A stretch of DNA of 64,000 nt from JACCZR01 sp963830065 (GTDB lineage Bacteria > Actinomycetota > Thermoleophilia > Solirubrobacterales > Thermoleophilaceae), in assembly GCA_963830065.1 (NCBI GenBank), contig CAWHLA010000005.1, forward strand, positions 219,130 through 283,129. Direction: 5' to 3'. The stretch's first letter is position 1. The number at the start of each line of letters is the position of its first letter. The position numbers were made by a program, and so were the translations under genes. Of the stretch, positions 1-10,106 are shown in pieces. Under the pieces are notes generated by a model, which was not told the origin of the DNA, did no database searches, and worked only from the letters and a program-made list of their open reading frames with translations.

Positions 1-2
1 TC

Positions 3-410
3 ACCGTGCCGGAGGCCGATCGCCAGATGGTGCGCGGCGTCGAGGGCGGCACGCTGGAGCTGACGATCGAGTTCCGCGACGTGGGCAAGCCGCAGAAGAT
101 CGAGCCGCCGGCGCAGTCGCGCCCGCTGTCGGACCTGACCAAGCAGCTCGGCGGCGCCGGAGCCCTCGGCCTGGGCGGCGCTCTGGGCACCGGCCAGGGC
201 GGCACGGGCCAGGGTGGCTCGGCCGGGACCCCGCAGGTGCCCCAGCAGCAGACGCCGCAGACACCGCAGACGCCCCAGTCCCCACAGGGTGGCGGGAGCG
301 GGGGCAGCGGCGGCGACGCCGACACCTTCCAGCGCTACGCCGACTGCCTGGACAAGGCAGACCCGCAGGACACCGCGGCGCTGCAGCGCTGCTCAGAACT
401 CCTCCGCTAG
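3..410 (+). CDS. C-terminal part of a secreted protein, possibly LppX/LprAFG-like (5' end outside window)
   Basis: The frame is open from the window edge, so the start lies upstream. The first 45 residues (a strand-rich stretch with the phrase VEGGTLELTIEFRDVGKPQ and then a short I-E-P-P segment) look like the last strands of a LolA/LppX-type lipoprotein fold. This is a family impression, not a firm match. The rest is a Gly/Gln/Pro/Thr-rich low-complexity tail (TPQTPQTPQ repeats) and a final 30-residue segment with two cysteines. Such tails are typical of exported proteins. Its TAG stop overlaps the stop of the convergent aldo/keto reductase gene through a shared CTAG. Confidence 0.5.
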   Translation, partial: TVPEADRQMVRGVEGGTLELTIEFRDVGKPQKIEPPAQSRPLSDLTKQLGGAGALGLGGALGTGQGGTGQGGSAGTPQVPQQQTPQTPQTPQSPQGGGSGGSGGDADTFQRYADCLDKADPQDTAALQRCSELLR

Positions 411-1537
411 GCAGCGGCCTTTCGCAGGTCGCGCTCCGGGTCGATCCCGTGGCGTTCGGCCAGCTGCTGATGACCGGGCTCGAGGTCCCAGCGGTCGGGG
501 CGCTCCTCGCCCTCGTGCTCGGGTGAGGCGCCCTTGAGCGTCATCGACCCGGCGTTGTCGCCGATGGCGCGCAGCTCGTCTACCTCTGCGGCCGACAGGG
601 TGACCTCCGCCGGCAGCGCCGCCAGCTCGGCGCGCTTGTCCTCGATCGGGCGGGCGTCCGGCCCGCTCTCCTGGATCAGCGTGGGCACGACGCAGCGCAC
701 CGGGTCGTGGGCCAGGTTCCACTGGCAGGCGAGCTGCATCGGAGTCAGGCCGTGGCGCTCGGCGAGCGGGCGCATCCGGTCGAGCTTCTCGCGGCCGCGT
801 TCGATCCAGCCGTCGGGGCGGAAAGAGCGGTGGTCGGTGCGGCCGAGCTCGTGGCCGGGGAGCACGTCGTCCCAGAACAGCCCGCCGTAGTCCACCACCC
901 GCGTGACCACCGACACGTCCTGCGCCGCGCACGCGTCGAGCACGAGCTCGCCGGGCCACGGCTCGAGCGGGCCCAGGATCACCATGGCCCAGTCGATGAG
1001 CCCCCCGTAGCGCTCCAGGCAGCCGATGAGGTCGAGCACGAAGCCGTTGGCGGGTCCGGGCGCCACGCCCAAGGCGCCGGCCAGACCTTCGTCGCGCACC
1101 TCGTTCAGCGCCTCCCAGACCTCCGGGCTCTCGAACCCGCGCCGGTCGGGGTTGTGCAGCAGGAGCACGTCGAAGCGCTCGACGCCGCAGCGCTCGAGGC
1201 TGCGTTCGACGGCGGTGCGCACGTAGTCGCGGTACTCGCCCGGCCCGCGCAGGCGCGGGTCGGTGAAGCGCGGGTAGCCACGCGGCCCCTCGCGCTCGCC
1301 CTCGTAGAAGTCGTGGCCGATGGCGCCCACCAGCGCGAAGTCCTCGCGGGGGAGTCCGTCCAGCGCCCGACCCACCAGCCGGTCGCCCTCGCCCTGCCCG
1401 TAGACGTCGGCGGTCAGGACGGTCCGCAGCCGGTCGTCGGGGCGCAGCAGAGTGGCCAGCCGGTCCTCGTCGACCTGCTCTCCGAAGTGCAGGTAACGCC
1501 CGCCACTCCAGGCGCCCAAAGCCGCGTGCCCGAGCAT
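407..1537 (-). CDS. aldo/keto reductase family protein with altered catalytic residues
   Basis: A 376-residue AKR-fold protein. The core TADVYGQGEGD, the strand DVLLLHNPD (His128) and a C-terminal helical region are recognisable. The usual tetrad is Asp-Tyr-Lys-His. Tyr46 and His128 are present, but the Asp position (five before Tyr) is Leu41 and the Lys position after the RED motif is Ala72. It may therefore not be a normal NADPH reductase. A C-terminal extension of about 50 charged residues follows the barrel. It is divergent from the TerC gene, and on this strand TAGAGT lies 6 nt before the ATG, which fits a leaderless mRNA. Confidence 0.85.
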   Translation of the reverse strand: MLGHAALGAWSGGRYLHFGEQVDEDRLATLLRPDDRLRTVLTADVYGQGEGDRLVGRALDGLPREDFALVGAIGHDFYEGEREGPRGYPRFTDPRLRGPGEYRDYVRTAVERSLERCGVERFDVLLLHNPDRRGFESPEVWEALNEVRDEGLAGALGVAPGPANGFVLDLIGCLERYGGLIDWAMVILGPLEPWPGELVLDACAAQDVSVVTRVVDYGGLFWDDVLPGHELGRTDHRSFRPDGWIERGREKLDRMRPLAERHGLTPMQLACQWNLAHDPVRCVVPTLIQESGPDARPIEDKRAELAALPAEVTLSAAEVDELRAIGDNAGSMTLKGASPEHEGEERPDRWDLEPGHQQLAERHGIDPERDLRKAAA

Positions 1538-1543
1538 GGCTTC

Positions 1544-1553
1544 ACTCTATGGT
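1544..1553. promoter_or_regulatory. overlapping divergent -10 boxes (ACTCTATGGT)
   Basis: On the plus strand TATGGT (1548-1553) is followed by 6 nt and GTG at 1560. On the minus strand TAGAGT (complement of 1544-1549) is followed by 6 nt and ATG at 1537. The two hexamers share the central TA, giving the symmetric form ANNNTANNNT. Both spacings place transcription starts at the start codons. No good -35 is visible for either direction. Confidence 0.5.
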
Positions 1554-1559
1554 CCGGGC

Positions 1560-2531
1560 GTGGAATTTCAGCTGCCACTGCTGATCCTGGCGCTGCTGGT
1601 CTTCCTGTATCTCGACCTCCAGTTCTTCGCAGGCGGCCGGGAGCCGAGCTTCAAGGAGGCGGCCTTCTGGTCGATCGGCTGGCTCGCGCTCGCGCTGATC
1701 GCCGGCGCCGTGCTCGGGGTCGCCGAGAGCGGCGAGCGGGGCGTCCTCTACACGACGGTCTACCTGATCGAGCGCTCGCTCTCGCTCGACAACCTGTTCG
1801 TCTTCCTGCTGCTGTTCGCCTACTTCGGCATCCCGTACGCGAACCGCCCGCGGTTGCTGTTCTGGGGGATCATCGCGGCGCTGGCGCTGCGGGGCGTGTT
1901 CATCCTCGTCGGGATCGCCCTCATCGAGCAGTTCCACTTCGTCATCTACATCCTCGGGGTGGCGCTGATCTTCCTGGCCTACCGAATCCTGCGCGGGGTC
2001 GAAGACAACGTCGATCCCGACAAGAACCCGATGGTCCGGGTGGTGCGCAAGTTCTTCCCGGTGACCTCGGAGTTCCACGGCAACAAGTGGTTCGTCAAGC
2101 AGGACGGCAAGCGCTACGCCACACCGGTGTTCCTCGCTCTGACGGCGATCGTGTTCGCCGACGTGGCATTCGCGATCGACTCGATCCCGGCTGCGTTCGC
2201 CATCACCCAGGACGCGTTCCTGATCTTCATGGGCAACGTCTTCGCGCTGCTCGGCCTGCGGGCGCTGTTCGTGCTGGTGGAGAGCCTGATCGCCCGCTTC
2301 CGCTACCTCGACCAGACGATCGCGATCGTGCTCGGCCTGGTGGGGGTGAAGCTCTTGATCGAGGACTTCGTGGAGATCGGCCCGCTGCCCAGCCTGGCCA
2401 TCATCGCGACCGCCTTCACCATCGGGATCGTCGCCTCGATCATCGCCGACAAGCGCGACCCCGACGCGGAGGAAAAGCAGGAGGAGCGCATCGAGGCGAT
2501 GAAGGCGGGCGCCATGCCGAGCCACCAGTGA
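1560..2531 (+). CDS. TerC/Alx family integral membrane protein
   Basis: TerC family proteins are multi-helix membrane proteins linked to tellurite resistance and metal (notably Mn2+) efflux. The sequence has the family hallmarks: SLDNLFVFLLLF in an early helix and FADVAFAIDSIPAAFAI later, whose Asp residues are thought to bind metal. There are about eight hydrophobic helices, and the end is charged and cytoplasmic. I chose GTG 1560 (323 residues) rather than ATG 1536 because the hydrophobic N-terminus begins right after it and a -10-like box lies 6 nt upstream. ATG 1536 would overlap the divergent gene's start codon. The next gene overlaps its stop by GTGA. Confidence 0.88.
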   Translation: MEFQLPLLILALLVFLYLDLQFFAGGREPSFKEAAFWSIGWLALALIAGAVLGVAESGERGVLYTTVYLIERSLSLDNLFVFLLLFAYFGIPYANRPRLLFWGIIAALALRGVFILVGIALIEQFHFVIYILGVALIFLAYRILRGVEDNVDPDKNPMVRVVRKFFPVTSEFHGNKWFVKQDGKRYATPVFLALTAIVFADVAFAIDSIPAAFAITQDAFLIFMGNVFALLGLRALFVLVESLIARFRYLDQTIAIVLGLVGVKLLIEDFVEIGPLPSLAIIATAFTIGIVASIIADKRDPDAEEKQEERIEAMKAGAMPSHQ

Positions 2532-3351
2532 GCAGGGCACGCGTGGCGCTGGCCACCTGCGCGGAGATGGCCGAGCTGGACGAGGACGAGCGGCTGGCGC
2601 TCGAGCCGCTGGCGCGGCTGGGGGTGGAGGCAGAGCCCGTGGTGTGGGACGACCCCGCCGTGGACTGGGGCGCCTTCGACCTGACCGTGGTGCGCTCGAC
2701 CTGGGACTACGTCGGCCGCCGCGACGAGTTCCTGGCCTGGGCGGACTCGGTGCCCAGGCTGCACAACCCGGCCGCGGTACTGCGCTGGAACACCGACAAG
2801 CGCTACCTGGCCGAGCTGACCGAGGCCGGCCTGCCGGTGGTGCCCACCTGGTTCGACGAGCTGCCCGATCTCGACGGCGAGATCGTGGTCAAGCCCACCG
2901 AGTCGGCCGGCGCGCGGGACACCGGCCGCTTCGCCTCGGTCGTCGAGGCGGCGGCGCTGGCGCAGTCCATCCAGGCCGACGGCCGCACGGCAATGGCGCA
3001 GCCCTACCTGCCCGAGATCGACGAGCACGGCGAGACCGGCCTGGTGTTCGTGGGCGGCGCCTTTTCGCACGGCTTTCGCAAGGGCGCCCTGCTGCCGGTG
3101 GACGCCAAGCCGGTGGAGGGCCTGTTCGCCCGCGAGCACATCACCCCGCGCGACCCGAGCGCGGCCGAGCGCGAGATCGCCGACGCGGTCCTCGCCTGGA
3201 TGGGCGAGCGCTTCGGTGAGCTGCTCTACGCGCGCGTGGACATCGCGCCGCCCGGGCTGGTCCTGGAGCTCGAGGTGACCGAGCCGTCGCTGTGGCTGAG
3301 TCAGGACCCGGGCGCGCCGGAGCGCTTCGCCCGCGCCGTGGCCGCCCTGGT

Positions 3352-3355
<4 letters not shown>
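2528..3355 (+). CDS. ATP-grasp family ligase (DcsG/RimK-like)
   Basis: A 275-residue protein that starts with GTG overlapping the TerC stop (GTGA), so the two are probably co-translated. The N-terminal third has the motif RSTWDY after VALATCAEM, typical of ATP-grasp proteins often annotated as O-ureido-D-serine cyclo-ligase-like. The middle has the ATP-binding strand GEIVVKPTESAGA, and the C-terminal part has ARVDIAPPGLVLELEVTEPSLWL with the acidic metal-binding residues. The substrate cannot be read from sequence, and most actinobacteria carrying this family do not make cycloserine. It converges on the molybdoenzyme gene with a shared CTAG stop. Confidence 0.75.
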
Positions 3356-5554
<2,199 letters not shown>

Positions 5555-5557
5555 GGG

Positions 5558-6004
5558 TCAGGCCCCGGCGGGCTCCGCCGACTTCTCGCGCTCGGCTGCC
5601 GCCACCTCGCGGAGCTGCTCGAAGTCGACCACGTTGCCGGCCGCGCCCCAGTTGCCGTTGGGGACCTCGGAGATGATCACGAACACGCGAAGGCCGTCCG
5701 CCTCGCCCAGCCCGGCCGTGGCCGACACGACCCGGGTGGCCTCGGAGACCAGCTCCTGCTTGCGCCGGTCGGAGAGCGCGCCGTCGGGCACGGTGAAGAC
5801 GACCCGGAACACGGGCTCGGCGCCGCCCGCGGTGATCGTGCCCTCCGGCAGCTCGTGCACGAACGCCCAGGTGACCGAGCGGAAGAAGTCGGTGTCGGGC
5901 GCACGCTCGGCGCGGAGCACCACCGCCGTCAGCTCGTCGGCGAGCTTCGCGCGGTCGTCGGGGGAGATGGAGCCTTGCGGGAGAGTGAGATCGATCAGGG
6001 GCAT
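5558..6004 (-). CDS. tautomerase superfamily protein
   Basis: 148 residues beginning Met-Pro-Leu-Ile. After Met removal, Pro-1 would be the catalytic base of the 4-oxalocrotonate tautomerase/MIF fold. Two beta-alpha-beta halves are visible (LIDLTLPQ... and FRVVFTVPDGALSDRRKQELVSEATRVV...VFVIISEVPNGNWGAAG), as in longer tautomerases. It is the first gene of a tautomerase-molybdoenzyme operon, probably for an aromatic or keto-enol substrate. TACGGT lies 6 nt before the ATG, so the mRNA may be leaderless. A palindromic operator for the divergent TetR protein lies next to this promoter. Confidence 0.8.
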   Translation of the reverse strand: MPLIDLTLPQGSISPDDRAKLADELTAVVLRAERAPDTDFFRSVTWAFVHELPEGTITAGGAEPVFRVVFTVPDGALSDRRKQELVSEATRVVSATAGLGEADGLRVFVIISEVPNGNWGAAGNVVDFEQLREVAAAEREKSAEPAGA

Positions 6005-6010
6005 GTGGTG

Positions 6011-6035
6011 ACCGTACTATGATGAACGTCATAGT
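6011..6035. promoter_or_regulatory. divergent promoter with TetR-type operator
   Basis: Only 14 bp separate the tautomerase and TetR start codons. The block ACCGTACTAT (6011-6020) contains overlapping -10-like hexamers for both strands, TACGGT (minus) and TACTAT (plus). A perfect inverted repeat, ACTATGA (6016-6022) / TCATAGT (6029-6035) with a 6-bp spacer, overlaps the promoter and the TetR start codon. This is the size and symmetry expected of a TetR operator. Confidence 0.55.
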
Positions 6036-6597
6036 CAAGCGCGACCCCCGACAGCAGATGATCGTGAGCGCCGTCGCCCTGATGCGAGAGCAGGGCGTGG
6101 ACGCCGCTTCCTTCTCCCGCGTCCTGGAGCGCTCGGGAGCGCCTCGCGGCTCGATCTACCACCACTTTCCCGAGGGCAAGGCGCAGCTCGTGGAGGAGGC
6201 GACCCGCTACGCGGGGGAGTTCATCGCCGCCGGCTTGGCGGCCGCCCTGCAGCAGGACGACCCCGCCGCCGCCATCCAGGGCTTCGCGAAGTCCTGGCGC
6301 GTGCTGCTGGAGAAGTGGGACTTCCAGGCCGGCTGCACCGTCGTCGCCGCGGCGCTGGAGGGCGACCGCTCGCCGCGCGCCCGCGACGCCGCCCGCGACG
6401 CGTTCGCCCGCTGGGAGGACCTGCTCGCGGAGGCCTTCGCCGACCGGGGCGTGCCCGCGGAGCGCGCTCGCTCGTTGTCGACCCTCACAATCGCCGCTGT
6501 GGAGGGCGCCGTGGTCCTCGCCAGGGCGGACGGCTCGTCCGAGCCGCTGGAGCGGGTGGCCGATGAGCTCACCGCCCTCGTGGCCGCGGCGGTCTAG
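6019..6597 (+). CDS. TetR/AcrR family transcriptional regulator (LmrA/YxaF-like)
   Basis: 192 residues. The N-terminal helix-turn-helix is clear (residues about 12-57, ending in APRGSIYHHFPEGKAQLV, the typical recognition helix and FPxGK turn). The C-terminal ligand-binding helices include GFAKSWRVLLEKWDFQAGC, similar to the YxaF/LmrA subgroup. ATG occurs twice (6019, 6022) and either may be used. The perfect dyad across the start codon suggests autorepression together with control of the divergent tautomerase-molybdoenzyme operon. Its stop overlaps that of the convergent exchanger gene (CTAG). Confidence 0.85.
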   Translation: MMNVIVKRDPRQQMIVSAVALMREQGVDAASFSRVLERSGAPRGSIYHHFPEGKAQLVEEATRYAGEFIAAGLAAALQQDDPAAAIQGFAKSWRVLLEKWDFQAGCTVVAAALEGDRSPRARDAARDAFARWEDLLAEAFADRGVPAERARSLSTLTIAAVEGAVVLARADGSSEPLERVADELTALVAAAV

Positions 6598-7685
6598 GCA
6601 AAGAAGAAGACGAGCCCGATGACGGCGTACAGCGACAGCAGCTGCACGCCCTCGAACCAGTTGGTCTCGCCCTCCTGCGTGGCGAAGTTGGCGATCAGCA
6701 CCGCGAACAGCAGGCCCGCTATCTCGTAGCCGTTGAACACCAGCGCCATCGGGTCGGGGCCGACGACGAAGGACAGCAGCACCAGCACCGGGGCCACGAA
6801 CAGCGCGATCTGTGCGCTGGAGCCGATGGCGATGTTCACCGACAGGTCCATCTTGTCCTTGGCCGCGGCGAGCACGGCCACCCAGTGCTCGGCGGCGTTG
6901 CCCACGATTGCCACCACGAACACGCCGACGAAGAACTCCGACAGGCCGATCTCCTCCGAGGCCTCGGAGACCGAGCCCACCAGCACCTCGGACATGATTC
7001 CCACCAGCACCGCCGCGACCGCGAGCTGGATGATCGCGCGGCGCATGGTCCAGTCGCCGTGCTCGTGCTCCTCCTCTTCCCCGCCGCCCTCGTAGGGGTT
7101 GAACACGCGCCGGTGGGTCTTGAGCGAGAAGACCAGCCCGGCTACGTAGCTGAGCAGCAGCACGATGGCGACTCCCAGCGAGAGCTTCTCCAGGTCCCCG
7201 CCGAAGTCGACGCGCTCCTCGCCGATGCTCGGAAGGCCGCCTCCGTGGATGAGCTGGAACGCGGCGGGAAGGATCAGGGCGGCCAGCGCCAGCAGCAGCA
7301 TGGCCGACTGCGCGTTGGCCGCGGTGGCGCTGAAGGTCTGCTTGTCCCGCTTGGCGCCGCCGACCACCATCGCCGCGCCCAGCACCAGCAGGATGTTCCC
7401 GATGATCGAGCCCACCAGCGAGGCCTTGACCACCTCCTGCAGCCCCTCGAGCAGGGCGAAGAAGGCGATGATCAGCTCCGGCGCGTTGCCGAAGGTGACA
7501 TTCAGGAAGCCGCCGATGCCAGGTCCGGTCTTGGCGGCGATGACCTCCGTGGCCTCGCCCATCGCGGCGGCGGTGGGGACCACGCCGAGCGCCGCGGTTG
7601 CGAAGACCAGCACCGGCGCGGCGTGCACGATTTCCAGCACCACCGCGAGCGGGATGAAGATCCCGAGGTAGTAGACCGGCCTCAA
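6594..7685 (-). CDS. calcium/proton exchanger (CaCA superfamily, CAX)
   Basis: 363 residues with about eleven hydrophobic segments. The two alpha-repeat signatures of cation exchangers are present: GNAPELIIAFFALLEG (about residues 65-80) and GNAAEHWVAVLAAAKDKMDLS (about 260-280), each with the acidic residue that binds Ca2+. A His/Glu-rich cytoplasmic loop (GGGEEEEHEHG) separates the two halves, as in CAX proteins. It should export Ca2+ in exchange for H+. Confidence 0.88.
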   Translation of the reverse strand: MRPVYYLGIFIPLAVVLEIVHAAPVLVFATAALGVVPTAAAMGEATEVIAAKTGPGIGGFLNVTFGNAPELIIAFFALLEGLQEVVKASLVGSIIGNILLVLGAAMVVGGAKRDKQTFSATAANAQSAMLLLALAALILPAAFQLIHGGGLPSIGEERVDFGGDLEKLSLGVAIVLLLSYVAGLVFSLKTHRRVFNPYEGGGEEEEHEHGDWTMRRAIIQLAVAAVLVGIMSEVLVGSVSEASEEIGLSEFFVGVFVVAIVGNAAEHWVAVLAAAKDKMDLSVNIAIGSSAQIALFVAPVLVLLSFVVGPDPMALVFNGYEIAGLLFAVLIANFATQEGETNWFEGVQLLSLYAVIGLVFFFA

Positions 7686-7697
7686 GGCCCGGACCCG

Positions 7698-8039
7698 CTA
7701 GTCGACGTCTTCGCCCTCTTCGAGGGGGACCGGGGGAGTCGGCTCATCGTCCACGTCGTCGTCCTCATCGCCGTCGACCGCCTCCGACCCGCGCTGGCGC
7801 GGATCGCCGCCCGCGTACTGGGCCTGGAAGTGCTCCAGCAGCTCGTCGCGCTGGGAGTCCTCGAGCGGCACTTCGTCGGATATGACCACCCAGTCGGCGC
7901 CCTCGAACTCCTCCAGGTTGAAGATCTCCCCGTCGATCGAGGAGGAGTCGTCGACCACCACGAGCACCTCGGTCTGAGGGTTCAGGTAGGTCCCGGGACG
8001 GACGAGAAGCTCGTCCAAATCGATGCGGCGCTCGGCCAT
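7698..8039 (-). CDS. small acidic protein of unknown function
   Basis: 113 residues. The first 75 look like a compact alpha/beta domain (YLNPQTEVLVVVDDSSSID...FEGADWVVISDEVPLED). The remainder is a very acidic tail rich in Asp, Glu and Pro. It starts with ATG; a TATAT-containing box lies about 10 nt upstream. I do not recognise a family. It sits between a membrane exchanger and a membrane-anchored protein on the same strand. Confidence 0.6.
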   Translation of the reverse strand: MAERRIDLDELLVRPGTYLNPQTEVLVVVDDSSSIDGEIFNLEEFEGADWVVISDEVPLEDSQRDELLEHFQAQYAGGDPRQRGSEAVDGDEDDDVDDEPTPPVPLEEGEDVD

Positions 8040-8069
8040 CGCAGGGGTTATATACCGGAACGGGCCGGT

Positions 8070-8498
8070 TCAGCCCCCGAGCTCGTCCAGCTGGCGCTCG
8101 ACCTCGGCCTCCACATCGAGGGGTGGCTTGCCCTGCCGGGCACGCCGTTCGTTGCGGGCGACGACCAGCTGGCGGACCTCGTCGCGCAGCGCCGCGTCGC
8201 GCGGCGTGGCCGCCGGCCGGGACAGCGCCGCCATCTCCGCGTCGATGTCCAGCGGCGCCTGCCCGCGGCGCTCGCGCCGGGCGGACTTGGCCTCCAGGAG
8301 CTGCCGAAGCTCCTCCTGCGCCTCTGCGCCTGCGGCGGCGCTGCCGGGCTTGGGCTGCGGCCGGGCGTCGGGCTCGTCGAGCGCCAGGCCGCCGGTGCGG
8401 CCCAGGCCGTCGTAGATGCCGCTGGCGCCCCAGAAGCTCAGTACGGCGACCACCGCGCCCACCACGCAGATCAGGATCAGGACTGTGCCGAACTCCAT
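8070..8498 (-). CDS. membrane-anchored protein with two SHOCT-like repeats
   Basis: 142 residues. One N-terminal transmembrane helix (residues about 4-26) is followed by a Pro/Ala linker and two copies of a roughly 30-residue helical module. Copy one (about 60-90) contains RRERRGQAPLDIDAEMA. Copy two (about 107-137) contains RRARQGKPPLDVEAEVE. Both begin with E-(L/V)-R-Q-L. The spacing resembles short C-terminal SHOCT-type oligomerisation modules, but the family assignment is a guess. Function unknown. Confidence 0.6.
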   Translation of the reverse strand: MEFGTVLILICVVGAVVAVLSFWGASGIYDGLGRTGGLALDEPDARPQPKPGSAAAGAEAQEELRQLLEAKSARRERRGQAPLDIDAEMAALSRPAATPRDAALRDEVRQLVVARNERRARQGKPPLDVEAEVERQLDELGG

Positions 8499-8518
8499 CG
8501 GTCCTAGAGTCTGACGGC

Positions 8519-8653
8519 ATGTGGAAGCGGCTCCGCCGGCGGACGTTCGCTCCCAGTCGACCGGCCGTTCGCGAAGATCAGATCGGGCTCGTGCTCATCA
8601 TCGTCGTGGCGCTCGGCGTGGGCTTCTACTTCGCTCTGCGCTTCGCCATCTGA
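8519..8653 (+). CDS. 44-residue single-helix membrane protein
   Basis: A very basic N-terminus (MWKRLRRRTFAP) is followed by a hydrophobic helix (IGLVLIIVVALGVGFYFAL), ending at 8653. TAGAGT lies 8 nt before the ATG, matching the leaderless pattern seen elsewhere in the window. It is divergent from the SHOCT-like protein gene and convergent on the HAD gene with a 4-bp gap. The size and charge fit a small inner-membrane protein; function unknown. Confidence 0.5.
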   Translation: MWKRLRRRTFAPSRPAVREDQIGLVLIIVVALGVGFYFALRFAI

Positions 8654-8657
8654 GGCC

Positions 8658-9428
8658 TCAGCCCAGGTCGTCGATCAGGTCGGCGATCGAGTCGACCACT
8701 CGCGAGGGCCGGTAGGGGAAGCGGTCGATGTCCTCCCGGCTGGACACGCCGGTGAGCACGAGGATCGACTCCATTCCTGCTTCCAGGCCGGCCACCATGT
8801 CGGTGTCCATGCGGTCGCCCACCATCGCCGCGGTCTCCGAGTGGGCGTCGAGCTTGTTGAGCGCCGTGCGCATCATCAGCGGGTTGGGCTTGCCCACGTA
8901 GTAGGGGTCGACCCCGGTCGCGCGGGTGATCAACGCCGCCACCGAGCCGGTGGCGGGCAGCGGCCCGTCGGGCGAGGGGCCGGTGGGGTCGGGGTTGGTG
9001 GCGATGAAGCGCGCCCCTTCGCTCACCAGGCGTATGGCCCGCGTGATGCGCTCGAAGCTGTAGGTGCGGGTCTCGCCCAGCACCACGTACTCCGGGCCCT
9101 GCTCGGTGAGGGTGTAGCCGACTTGGTGCAGGGCGGTGGTCAGGCCCGCCTCGCCGATAACGAAGGCCGAACCGCCCGGGCGCTGTTGGTGGAGGAAGGT
9201 GGCAGTGGCGAGCGCCGAGGTCCAGATCGCCTCCTCGGGCACCTCGAGGCCCCCCGTGCGCAGGCGCGAGGCCAGGTCGCGACGTGTGTAGATCGAGTTG
9301 TTGGTCAGCACCAGGAACGGCAGTTCGAGCTCGCCCAGACGGGCCAGGAAGCGGTCGGCCCCCGGGATCGGCTGCTCCTCGCGGGCCAGCACGCCGTCCA
9401 TGTCCATCAACCAGGAGCGGGTCGGCAC
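8658..9428 (-). CDS. HAD-IIA family phosphatase (NagD-like)
   Basis: 256 residues from GTG 9428. HAD motifs are in order: DMDGVL (nucleophile Asp, acid Asp) near the N-terminus, TNNS (motif II), GKPNPLMM with the motif III Lys, and VGDRMDTDMVAG (motif IV). The cap between motifs II and III is the C2 type of p-nitrophenyl/nucleotide phosphatases. The GTG lies 2 nt after the stop of the upstream DJ-1/PfpI gene, so the two are an operon. Substrate not predictable. Confidence 0.88.
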   Translation of the reverse strand: MPTRSWLMDMDGVLAREEQPIPGADRFLARLGELELPFLVLTNNSIYTRRDLASRLRTGGLEVPEEAIWTSALATATFLHQQRPGGSAFVIGEAGLTTALHQVGYTLTEQGPEYVVLGETRTYSFERITRAIRLVSEGARFIATNPDPTGPSPDGPLPATGSVAALITRATGVDPYYVGKPNPLMMRTALNKLDAHSETAAMVGDRMDTDMVAGLEAGMESILVLTGVSSREDIDRFPYRPSRVVDSIADLIDDLG

Positions 9429-9430
9429 GG

Positions 9431-10063
9431 CTACCTGAACTGGGCCGCTTGGTCCCGGATCGCGCTCACCAGCTCGTCCGGAGCCTTCTCGACCGAGCCG
9501 GCGTCGAACGGCGGCTCGGGGTCGTACTCGATCATCAGCTGGACCGCGCGGGCGAAGTCGTCCCCGGCGATTCGGGAGGCCAGTCCCAGCGCCATGTCGA
9601 TCCCCGACGAGACGCCGGCCGATGTGACCACCTTGCCCTGCTCCACCACACGTCGTCCGGTAGGCCGGGCCCCGTAGTCGGCCAGCGACTCGAGCTCGAG
9701 CCAGTGCGAGGTGGCCTCGAGGCCGTCGAGCACGCCTGCGGCGCCCAGCAGCAGCGAGCCCGTGCACACCGAGGTGGTCCAGTCCGAGTGCTCGTGGGCC
9801 TCGCGGATCCAGGACAGCAGCGGCTCGTCGGCGAGCAGGTCGCGCGTGCCCAGCCCGCCGGGCACCAGCACGAGCTCGGGACGGGGGAGGTCCCCGAGTG
9901 CCTTCTCGGCGTTCAGGGACAGCATCCCGTTGTCGGTCGTGACCGGCCCGGGCTCGTGCGCGAGGAAGGTCACGCGGGCTCCGGGAAGGCGCGAAAGCAC
10001 CTCGTAGGGCCCTATCGCGTCGAGGGCCGTAAACCGGTCGTAGAGCGGGATCGCGACGTCGAT
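9431..10063 (-). CDS. DJ-1/PfpI family protein; start codon unclear
   Basis: The DJ-1/PfpI nucleophile elbow is clear (WTTSVCTGSLLLGAAG, Cys about 100), followed by ATSHW with the conserved His, as in isocyanide hydratase-like members. The first good start is GTG 10000, but that would drop the conserved first strand and the residues encoded just upstream in the same frame (DVAIPLYDRFTALDAIGPYEV). No ATG, GTG or TTG exists in that upstream frame before a stop. An ATC at 10063, or an ATG at 10071 that is out of frame by one base, are the only options. I give the end of the homologous region. It is co-transcribed with the HAD gene. Confidence 0.75.
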   Translation of the reverse strand: MDVAIPLYDRFTALDAIGPYEVLSRLPGARVTFLAHEPGPVTTDNGMLSLNAEKALGDLPRPELVLVPGGLGTRDLLADEPLLSWIREAHEHSDWTTSVCTGSLLLGAAGVLDGLEATSHWLELESLADYGARPTGRRVVEQGKVVTSAGVSSGIDMALGLASRIAGDDFARAVQLMIEYDPEPPFDAGSVEKAPDELVSAIRDQAAQFR

Positions 10064-10106
10064 TGGCGCATGATCCCAGAAGGCGGTACCCTTCTCCCAG
10101 GAAACT

